A DNA stretch of 64,000 nt from Neolentinus lepideus HHB14362 ss-1 (taxonomy: Eukaryota > Basidiomycota > Agaricomycetes > Gloeophyllales > Gloeophyllaceae). The notes beneath the pieces were generated by a model. That model was not told where the DNA came from. It saw only the letters and a program-made list of their open reading frames with translations, and made no database searches. The translations under genes were made by a program, and so were the position numbers. Location: assembly GCA_001632425.1 (NCBI GenBank), contig KV425581.1:64248-128247 (forward strand), read 5' to 3'. Positions 54,780 to 64,000 of the stretch are shown here, piece by piece (positions within the stretch are counted from its first letter, which is position 1; every line of letters starts with the position of its first letter).

Positions 54780-56385
54780 TCAGCACGTAACGTAGTGGTT
54801 AATCGTTCCAACTCGAAGCCCTAGCGTCATGTTGATAGGGTTAGACGACGATGTGGTGAAGGGTTAGACGCCGATGTGACGAAGTGTCAGCACGCACGCC
54901 ACATCAAAAGCCAACAAGGTCATCACGGCAAGCCGTAGTCCTATAAAACGCACCCAAGAAGAGATTATTCTCGCTGGCACAGAGACGCACCGTCGCACCA
55001 GTCAACTTTCGCGCTTCCACAAGTTTGCCGCATCCGCTGGGAGAAGAGAAAAGAGGCGAGACAAGCGGGAAATTTATGGTCGACATCAAGATAGGTGCAC
55101 GTCCGGTGTCCATTTCATACCGCGCGCGGGACAGAAGGAAGGCGGGAGCAGGAAGTCGTTGCCACCGGCGAACGCATCCTAGCTAGAGAAGAGGTCCTGG
55201 TCACGCTTGACCAAGGCTGCGGAATTCGAGCCTAAATGGGATGACAGTGTATACTGGGACGTCATACCGTGTTGGTCCACACCGACGTCAACTTAGAATT
55301 AAAGAAGTCCGCGCAATGTCGTCAGATCACAGCTGAGGCCATGGTTTCTCATGACAGCTCGACTTTAGTTCCCGAAGATCAAATCTGAATCGCTAGGACG
55401 CCAGGGAACGTCAATGGAATTTGAAGAAGCTGGAGGGTCGAGGCCGGGCGGTATTAGGTGAGGGTCGTGTGGGAGAGAACGAAGGACGCCGGTCTGGTTG
55501 TAGTTGATTCGTTGATTCTGGTGAGATCGTAGAGCAATTGATTTTTGCACCAGTATGAGGGCTGTCGGAAGAGTGCGAAAGCTTTTGCAACCAGTCCATT
55601 CGTGACCCGCCGGAAAACAGAAAATTTGGAGACCGAAAGACGTCCTAATTTCTTCGATCACTCGTTATGATGAATAATCACAAAGAGTCCATACCTAGTT
55701 GGGCATGTCCAGCACGCGATGATGGATCGCTCCCGACTCAAACGACTGGCCCTTGAGTGCAGTATTGTTCTAGTTTAGAACAGTGCCTATACGACTCTGT
55801 ATTATTCTAGAACAACGCCGAACCTCGGGCTCACCGCGTGATCGGGGGGGCGGGGGCGGGGGGGCACGAAGAACCAGCAAGCGCATCAGATTGAGAGCAT
55901 CCAACTTGGCATCACCGGGAGTGTCGACAAGTGCAGGTGCAAGCACGCACGTCACATCAAAAGCCACAGGACAAGCTGTAGCATCCAAAAAGATATCCAG
56001 AGACGCACCGCACCAGTCAACTTTCGCGCTTCCGCATCCGCAGCCGTGGGGAGACTCCTCAGGTTAGGTGCGGATCTAGTGTCCGTCTCATGCCGCGCAC
56101 AAGACAGTCGTTTCCGGGAGAAGAAAGGCAACGCCAGCAGTCGTTGACACCCGCGGGCACATCCCAGGGAGAGGAGGTCCTGCTTGACCAAGGCTGCGGA
56201 ATTCGGGCCTAAGTGGGATGGCATAGTATACTGGGACGTCATACCGTGTCTGGCCGACCGACTCCCTAGAAGTCCGCGCGATGTCGTCAGATCACAGCTG
56301 AAGTTCGAGCCGCCCGCGGTTTCTGTGACAACCTAGACTATGTCTTGCGATCAGAGGAGACGCGCTCTGCAGTTTAGTTCCCGGC
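54780..56385 (-). repeat. Right arm of the long inverted repeat
   Basis: Read on the minus strand this repeats the left arm in mirror order: inner block 54780-55660 (GGGTGCGTTTTATAGGACTA, CGCGCGGTATGAAATGGACA, ATACTGGTGCAAAAATCAAT) and outer block 55780-56385 (GTCGACAAGTGCAGGTGCAA on the plus strand, GGAACTAAACTGCAGAGCG on minus). The arms are diverged by substitutions and indels, so they are old. The homology stops at about 56385, exactly where the AT-rich domain starts. Confidence 0.75.
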
Positions 56386-56840
56386 CACCCATGACAAACT
56401 GTTGTTGTAGTAGGGTTCCCTCAGTAAGAAGCCCTGCGGAGTGTGCACCGGGTATCCTGAAAGCAAAGAAAACACTAAAAATACAAAAATATTCCAAATA
56501 GTGCACATGCATAGCATAAACTGATATTGAGAAGCAGGAAGAAAATTGAACAAGTCCAAGAAAGTTATGCAGTAAATATTGAGGACAGACACTAAAAAAT
56601 GACTTTGTAATGACTTTGTAGTGATCACTACAAGCAGACTAATAATTTACTCCACACAACATTCCACTGATTGCTCATTTTGAGTGTATATAAACATGCC
56701 TTCACACATGTCAGAAACTCCTGTGCCCCATTATAATGGATTACCAGGGGAAAGAAGGTTTTAAATGGATTTAAATGGGATTAAAAGTCTATTTTAATCT
56801 TATCTCAATCCATTTTTGACAACTTCAGGACTCATAAAAA

Positions 56841-57650
56841 TTACCATATTTAGAAGGTACAAACAATCACCCAAATAAATGTGCCAGCCACCCTGGACTG
56901 TACAAATGTTTCTGACATTTTTAGTAAATTTTCCGGTTTTCTGAGCAGAAATATGAGTTATTGATGACCAATGATGTAAACTGCATGTAAAATCTCACAG
57001 GACTTTCATTCCATCTATGTCATACTCTTGCTGGTATCCCATGTTCACTTAATGAGCCCATTAATAAAGCCAGTAGACCAGTATAAGGTAAGAGAGAGAT
57101 ATACAACATCAATATTTACCATATTTGGAAGGTATAACCCAACAAATAAGTAAACAAAATGTGTATGTACCAGTGGGTTGTACAAAATTTTCCGGTATTT
57201 TTAGCAAATTTTCTAATTTTTCTGAGCAGAAATACTAGCTATTGGTGACCAATGATGTAAACAGTGTGTAAAATCTCATAAGATTCTCATGCTATCTATG
57301 TCATTCTCTACACACTCAATGAACAGATTAATATTGCCAGTAGACTGGTATAAGGTAAGAAAGATACATACAACATCAATAATTACCATATTTGGAAGGT
57401 GTGCACAAACAAGTAAACAATCAAATGGGTGGGTGCCAGCCACCTTAGATTGTACAAATTTTTCTGACATTTTTAGCAAATTTTCCGATTTTTCTCAGTG
57501 GAAATACCAGCTATTGGTGACCAATGATGTAAACAGTGTGTAAAATCTTGCCAAACTTTCATGCTGTCTACATCATTCTCTTCCTGGTATCCCAGGCCCA
57601 CTCAATGAACTGACTGGTGAAATCAGTAGACAATTACAAGCTAAGATTAT
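56841..57650. repeat. Tandem repeat, three units of about 270 bp
   Basis: Units start with TTACCATATTTRGAAGGT at 56841, 57116 and 57383 (spacing 275 and 267). Each carries TTTTTAG(C/T)AAATTTTC and GACCAATGATGTAAAC near the middle and AGTAGAC near the end. Inverted single copies lie at about 59400-59740 and 61400-61640. Confidence 0.8.
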
Positions 57651-58587
57651 GCACTAGAGTCTAGTAAGCTTGAAGCCCTTTGTGACCCACATGAGCAAGC
57701 ATCTGGCCAATCAGAGGCCAGCATTTGGAATTGATGCGGTGCGACGCGGTGCCACGGCATTGTAGTCCAGTTCCCATGGTAAGAAATGCCTCTAAGAGTG
57801 TACTGCGCCTCCTGAATGCAAATAAAACGCTAAAAATACAAAAATATTCTGAATAATGCAAATATACACCAAAAGCTTATATTGAGAAGTATGGATAAAA
57901 TGAAGCAAGTCTATGAAAGTGAGGAAGAAAATATCGAGAAATGAGACTACAAAACGCATTTGTAGTGACTTTGTAGTGATGACTACCAGCAGACTTTTAA
58001 TCGGACATCCAATGTTCTAGTCGATACTACAAAACTTTCACATACCGATTACTCAGCAGGGCATTCCCATGGGCTCATCATTTGGCAGAGCACTCATTCT
58101 GAGCGTATATAGATGCTTTCCTTCGTACCTCAGGACTCGTAACACTTTTGTAGTCCTCTGTAGTCTTATAACAAACATTTGTATGGACACTACAAAATCC
58201 AAATTTGGTTGTATAGTAAGCCCCGCCACTGCTACAGGCATCAAATTTCGAGCTACTCCCCATCCAGCACAACGATCTGGGCACTACTACTTCTACTGTT
58301 CACCCCCTATGGCTGGTAAGAGAAAGAAGCCTGAGGAGGGTGATTCCACAAAGCCTTCATGTTGAGGAGAAAGACTTGAAATGATGATTCACAGAGTTGT
58401 AATCAAGTCAATACATGTGTCTACAAATCATGGAAGCTACTACAAAGTGTCTATAGTATATAATGCAATGCAGAACCAAGGGTGAAAACCAGTGCAGTCA
58501 GAGTGGGAGCTGGTTCTGGTCCAGTTTTGGTGTGCAGGACCGACACAGAACTGGGGGTCAGAACCGGTCAGAACTGACACAAAACTG

Positions 58588-58628
58588 GCCACTCTGACCC
58601 CCCTATTAATAGTGGGGGTCAGAGTGGC
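58588..58628. repeat. 41-bp near-perfect palindrome
   Basis: GCCACTCTGACCCCC and its exact complement flank CTATTAATAG (itself a palindrome) plus one T. A strong hairpin or cruciform is possible. The surrounding 58480-58660 contains more inverted GGTCAGAAC/CTGACC words. Confidence 0.85.
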
Positions 58629-58942
58629 TGATTCTGGGCCAGTTCTGACATCCGGTGATACGCTATGTGCACGGACACACGGGGAATCCATATGCATGAG
58701 ATGGGTGCAAAGGTTGGTAGGTGATAAACAGAGAGAAAGCGATAGGCAGATGCACTCGACCTTGGGGGCAAAACACCTAAACCTATGCTCCGATAGATAG
58801 ATGGGGGATGTCATCTGACTAGTGTCGGAAGGGTAGAACGGCCTATGGACACTTCGCTTATATTCGTGGGGTCAAGGACTGAAGTCACACACACTGAGAC
58901 ACGGACACCACTTAGTTACGAGTCCTGAGTTTGCAAAGGATG

Positions 58943-59402
58943 AGTCTTTACAGGGAAAATGAGCGTGCTGCTGAATGTAAGCATGATGGCCGAGAAGTCA
59001 TGGGATTCTTTGCATGTAGTGGTAACTACACTATTCAATGTCCGCTTAAAGGTCCGCTTGTAGTGTAGACTACAAAAGGACTACAAAATTTGCTTTGTAG
59101 TGCCTCTCGTCAGTTTTTGGCTTTCTCCTAAATTCTAGTTGCTCCAATCTCCTTGACTTTTTTAATATAAGCTTCTGATACCCTTCCACATCTTCTAGAA
59201 TATTTTCTTTATTTTAGGGGCTGTTCTCCTTTTCCCATATTTTATACAGTGTTCCAGCTCTTATTGACTGTGGGAATTGACTACATGAAGGATTTGAAGT
59301 TGGTGGTGTGGATGGGGATTCCGCATCAATTTGCATTGGAGCAATCTGATTGGTCAGTGACTGCATGTATGCTATTTGTAGTAATGGTTTACTGGCTTCA
59401 TT
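58943..59402 (+). repeat. Direct repeat, copy 1 (copy 2 at 60408-60799, continued after 61391)
   Basis: Both copies share GTAGTGG...ACTACA, TTTTAATATAAGCTTCTG, TTAGGGGCTGTTCTCCTTTT, GTTCCAGCTCTTATTGAC and TTTGCATTGGAGCAATCTGA. Copy 1 is uninterrupted and gives the empty site for the transposon inserted in copy 2. Confidence 0.85.
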
Positions 59403-60799
59403 AGTCAGTCCATTGAGTGAGCGTGGGATACCACCAAGAGGATGATGTAGACAGCATGCATTTCTGCTCAGACTTGCACACTGTTTATGTCATTGCTCAC
59501 CAATAACTGGTATTTCCATTCAAAACCCAGGGAAAATTGCCAGTAATATCGCAAAAATTTGTACAACCCTGGATGTCTGCCCATTTACAGGTTAATTTGT
59601 TTGTTTCTATCTTCAAAATATGAGCATTATTGATATTATGTGTATGTTTCTTGAATTGTACTAGTCTACTGGCTTCATTAGTTGAATTACCAAAGCTTCT
59701 CCATACCATTTCCCCCTGGTGCAGTAATCCACAATACTCTCATTTAAAAGGGGCCAATAAACTATTGTGATGCTTACTGTAAAATTGGGAGAAATGTTAA
59801 AAACAAATGCAAAGATATTTGGAGGTCTTTCCTGGTTCTAAAAATAGCTCCAAAGCGCCAAAGGAACAGACAAGTGACTAGAAAAATAAAAGAAAATTGG
59901 GAAAACTGAGAATATATTCTTTAACACCATTAGTGCTACAAATAACTATGACAAACATCTGGGCTGTGTGAAAATGGTCCCTACAGGCTCAAATAAAATC
60001 AGGAAAATGCCTAAAAATGCACAACAATTCAGAAGGATTGCTAGTGGACCCAGGTGGCAGCACCCTAATCAGGTAATCAGCTTCTTAATATGGCAATTCT
60101 TGAGTGGATGCCCATTTTGACTGCAATTGTTTGCTCTGTTTGTTTCCAGGGATGGTTTCACATCATTAAGTAATCGATTTTCCAATATGGCAGCACCTTG
60201 ATCAGGTAATCATCTTCCTAATATGGTAAGTTTTGAGTGGATACCCGTTTTGACTGCAATTGTTTGCTCTGTTTGTTTCCAGGGATGGTTTCCCATCATT
60301 AGGTAATCAGTTTCCTAATATGGCAATTTTATGAGTGGCCATTTAGATCACAGTTGCCCCCCCCCTGTTTGTTTTGTGCCTTGCATCATCCTTGTCCACC
60401 AGAACAAGTCTTTACACAAAATGAGCATGCTGCTGAAACATAAGCATGATGGCTGAGAAGTTGTGGGACTTTTCTCGTGTAGTGGTGACTACATTATTCA
60501 ATGTCTGTGTGTAGCGTTGACTACAAAAAGTGTTTTGTAGTGCATCTTGTCAGTTTTCAGCCTTCTCCTCAATTTCAGTAGCTCCTATCTCTCTAAATTT
60601 TTTAATATAAGCTTCTGGTACCTGTCCACATCTCTCAAAATATTTTCCCCATTTTAGGGGCTGTTCTCCTTTTCCCATATTTTATATAGTGTTCCAGCTC
60701 TTATTGACCATGGGAATTGACCACATGAAGGATTTGAAGTTGGTGGAATGGATGGGAATTCCATGTCAATTTGCATTGGAGCAATCTGATTAGTCAATA

Positions 60800-61391
60800 G
60801 GGTGATTCACATTGAGGTTTTCAACATGCTTTTGGCCAGATTTTGAGTGATTTTCACACTTGCTTTTCAACGTGCTTTTCATCTAAATATGCCCAAAAGC
60901 ACCGTAAAAGCACCATCAACGTGAAACCCCCCCACTGGTCGACCATGCCATCGAGAGGTTTTTGCATCTCCATATATTTCTTGTATTAGATAATTGAATA
61001 AAACATTTTGTGAGAAGCCACCCTTCCTGCCCCCATCCTTGAGAACCATGCCTGCCATCCCACTTCGCGCTCATCTGCTACGGGGGCATTTAAATATGCT
61101 GCATGTCTACAGCAGATCAGAGAAGTGTTTTGGTGCAAGTACTTGGTCAGGATTAATATATTATTTATCAGGAATTATGATGTTGATCACATCATCACAG
61201 CAACTCCCGATTTCCAGCTCCCAGCAAAAATGCATGAAAAATGCTGTAAAAGCAGGGTAGGGGCTGCTTTTGCATCTGCAAAAAGAGAGCCTCGCTTTTG
61301 GGATTTTGGCAACAGCCGAGATGAAAAGCAACTGAAAAGTGAGATCAAAAGCAAGGCAAAATTGTGCCAAAAAACTCAATGTGAATCACCC
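60800..61391. mobile_element. 592-bp non-autonomous transposon, TA-flanked
   Basis: Terminal inverted repeats GGGTGATTCACATTGAG at 60800-60816 and its complement at 61375-61391 are perfect over 17 bp and continue imperfectly (GCTTTT/AAAAGC words near both ends). TA flanks both ends (60798-60799 and 61392-61393). The direct-repeat copy at about 59350-59362 runs through the same place without the element. No transposase frame. Tc1/mariner-like by target site; family not recognised. Confidence 0.85.
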
Positions 61392-62071
61392 TAGTGACTG
61401 TGTGTGTGCCATTTGTAGGACTAGTAATGGTTTACTGGCTTCATTACTTACCAATAACTAGTATTCTCATTCAAAAACCAGGGAAATTTGCCAATAATAT
61501 CACCAAAATTTGTACAACCCTAGGCAGCCACCCATCTACAGGTTTATTTGTTTGTGTTTTCCAAATATGAATGTCATTGACATTACGAGTATGTTTCTTA
61601 CCTTGTACTAGTGTACTGGCTTCATTAGTCAAAACTATCCCATGCCATTACCATGTACAGTAATCAAGAGTACACTCACTGTGAAAGGAGTGCTTCCAGC
61701 CAATCAAATAGTGCTATTGCTACACTTAGAGTAAAATTTCGAAAAAATGCAATTATTGCCCAGGATTCTAAAAATAGTTGGAAATACTGGAAAAATAAGG
61801 TAAAATCACCAAAAAAACAGAATATATTCCTGGGCACTATTAGGCTATAAATAACTATGGTGCACATCTGGGCTATGGGGAAATGGCCCCTGCAGGCCCA
61901 AATAAAATCGGAAAAAATATGTTAAAATGCACAGATACTCAGGGGGACAGCTAGGTGAGGGTGGACCAAAGTGGCATCACCCAAATTTGGTAGTCAGCTT
62001 CCTAATATGGCAAATTCTCAATGGAAACCCATTCTGACTACAATTGTTTGCTCTCTTTGTTTCCAGGGGTG

Positions 62072-62688
62072 TAGTGTTGCCATGGCTCAGCTCCAAGCCA
62101 CTAGCTATTGGAGCCAAGCCATATTTTGAGCCAGCTGAGCCACAGTATTGGCTTGTGGCTTTTGGAAGGAGCTGAGCTGTAAATAGCTGACTTAATCTGA
62201 CTCATAGCTGCTTGAGCCATGGTTTCCACCACATTTGGGTGATATCAGAGAAGAGGACATTTGTCAGACAAATAAACATTCCATACAAGTGCTATCCAAT
62301 GTTTTTGTACTACAGAGGATAAATGGTATAACATCTTTGCAAAACCATAATCTTGTGCATACTGAAGCCTGGTGGATGCCACAAGCCATTGGCTCCAGCT
62401 GTTTGTTCCCATGGTACTGGACCTGTGTGACCAGATAGAACCAACTATGTTACCTGCTCAGCAAGAGCTTAGTTTCTGCTGTAATCAATTCTAAACACAT
62501 ACTCAAGTGTCTGAAATAATATTCTACTGCTCATTTATTATGAATACCATTTCCTTCTCTATGTATAAACAATATAAATAACATGTACCATTTTTGGCAT
62601 GAGCTGTGACTGATGCTGGGAGCCAAGCTGAGCTGGAGGAAGCTGAGCCACATGTCTCCAGCTTTCAAGCTGAGCTGTGGCAACACTA
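62072..62688. mobile_element. 617-bp hAT-like non-autonomous transposon
   Basis: The ends TAGTGTTGCCATGGCTCAGC and the complement of TAGTGTTGCCACAGCTCAGC form inverted repeats with two mismatches; the TAGTGTTGCC end is typical of hAT elements. A perfect 8-bp target duplication CAGGGGTG flanks it (62064-62071 and 62689-62696), as hAT requires. A related uninterrupted site lies at about 60279-60290 (TTTCCAGGGATGGTTTCCCA). The interior is rich in GAGCC/GGCTC and GAGCTGAG words in both orientations. No transposase is encoded. Confidence 0.9.
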
Positions 62689-64000
62689 CAGGGGTGGTTT
62701 CCCATCATTAGGTAATCAGTTTCCCAATATGGCAATTTTTGAGTGGGTGCCCATTTGAATCACAGCTGTTCCCTCTGTTTCCAGGGGTAGTTTACCCTCA
62801 TTGGGTAATTACCCACTCAAAGGGGTGGAGTGCAGGAACCAGGATTGGTGCAGTAAATTCCCAAAAGTTGTAATTTGTGATGCACTCAATAATTTTGTGC
62901 ATTTTTACGCATTTTCCTGATTTTATCCAAGCCTGCAGGGGCCATTTTCCCACAGCCCAGATGTTTGTCATAGTTATTTATATCACTAATGGTGTCAAAG
63001 AATATATTCTGATTTGTCGCAATTTTCCCTTATTTTTCTGGTCACTTGTCTGTTCACTTCTGAGCTAATTTTAGAACCAGGAACCCGAAATATGTTTGCA
63101 TTTTTTTGAAATTTCTCCCAATGTTACTCTAGGTGTGATAATTAATACCACTTGATTGGCTCCTTTTACAATGAGAGTGTTGTTGATTACTGGGAAGTGT
63201 TAGGAAGTGACCCTGAACACGTTTGTGTACTGTACACTTAGCGAAGTGTACTGCTATCTCAAGGCTTGGCCTTAGAGTATAGTTCTGTGAGTCCTCTATG
63301 CGAGGTAGTCTCACTAGCCAAGGGTAGAGTTCAGAGTAGGTAGTAGATTACAAGAAGGTTGAACTAGGGAAAGTACAAGATATGGTACACCTTATATACC
63401 CCAGTCCCCTGCACATGGACCAGCTGTGGAAGCTTGGTCGTGTGTAGTTCTACTCAGAGAAAGAACTACCTAGACTGATCTAGACCATATGAGTCAGAGA
63501 AAAGAACTACACCTAATGCTGTAGTATTAATGTATTACATGTCTAATATTTTAGCAAACCCTTATGCAATACCCAGTAATGTTTTAAGTGTAATGTATTA
63601 ATGCCCCGGGCTGTGCCATACATTGCCCCGGAACCCGGGCTGGGTTTGAATTAGACTGCCCGGCACCCAGGCATCAAGATCTCAATCGGGTTTGGATGTC
63701 AAGTGTGGGAAAAAGGCTGCCATATTGGTGATAATAGCCTAGGGCCTTGGTTCTGGCCCGGAAAAATCGGAATAAATCAGAATATATTCCTGGACCCATT
63801 TGGGACCCCTCCAGTACTAAAAATAGATTGATATATATATAGAATGCTGCAGAATGGGATTCAGCTGCCCATATAAATTCGCAAAAAATGCCTAAAAATG
63901 CAGAAAAAATCAGGGTAGCTCCTGGGACCTCATGGGGCCAGATGGCATCATGATATTATGTAATCCTTTCATGATATCCATTCAGCTGCTCATATAAAAT

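Larger units (their letters stand above)
56386..64000. other. AT-rich, gene-free domain
   Basis: Base composition changes visibly from GC-rich to AT-rich at about 56390 and stays so to the window end. No frame has protein-family character; the longest are under 105 codons. The DNA is built from a few modules in tandem, direct and inverted order (see separate entries). For example 59800-60030 recurs directly at 61740-61960 and inverted at about 62810-63130; a unit of about 133 bp is tandem at 60068-60340 (TGACTGCAATTGTTTGCTCT at 60118 and 60251). Confidence 0.75.

Overview
The window is nuclear DNA of a filamentous basidiomycete. Supporting signs are short introns of about 50-60 bp with GT..AG ends and CTNAY-like branch sites, very small exons, GC-rich coding sequence, and protein families typical of mushroom-forming Agaricomycetes (Skn7-type regulator with HSF domain, MYND/DUF4470 proteins, large leucine-rich F-box families). 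Polyporales is likely but not provable here. I see no bacterial operons, rRNA, tRNA or CRISPR. Gene models were rebuilt by hand from open frames, splice sites and intron phases; where every phase closes I trust them well.

Left part (1-32.6 kb) is an accessory region made of duplicated and decaying family members. There are three F-box paralogs (only the 8.9-10.7 kb copy is intact; the others carry a frameshift and a nonsense codon), four copies or fragments of a MYND/DUF4470 protein (only the 25.1-27.6 kb copy is complete), three copies of a Gly/Ser-rich single-span membrane protein (only the 31.0-32.2 kb copy is intact), and two copies of a small basidiomycete protein at the left edge. Flanks and promoters were duplicated along with the genes. 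Housekeeping genes sit among them: mitochondrial ribosomal protein uS7m, a G-patch splicing factor of the Spp2/GPKOW type, and two lineage-specific genes.

Middle part (32.7-54.4 kb) is conserved and gene-dense: an AP-4-epsilon-like adaptor subunit and, diverging from it, Bub2 (mitotic exit/septation Rab-like GAP); then Skn7 (two-component transcription factor), a dehydrodolichyl diphosphate synthase (Rer2-like), a SWIM/RING E3 ligase, and a large 2OG-Fe(II) oxygenase with acidic 120-bp repeats that contains the only assembly gap. The last four genes lie between two inverted copies of a roughly 1.55-kb repeat block (39.8-41.3 and 54.8-56.4 kb).

Right part (56.4-64 kb) switches abruptly to AT-rich, gene-free DNA built from a few tandem, direct and inverted modules, with two clean non-autonomous DNA transposons (one TA-flanked, one hAT-like with an 8-bp target duplication). 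Two further small elements lie at 1.7-2.2 kb and 42.0-42.3 kb. Three of the four insertions can be compared with a paralogous empty site inside the window.
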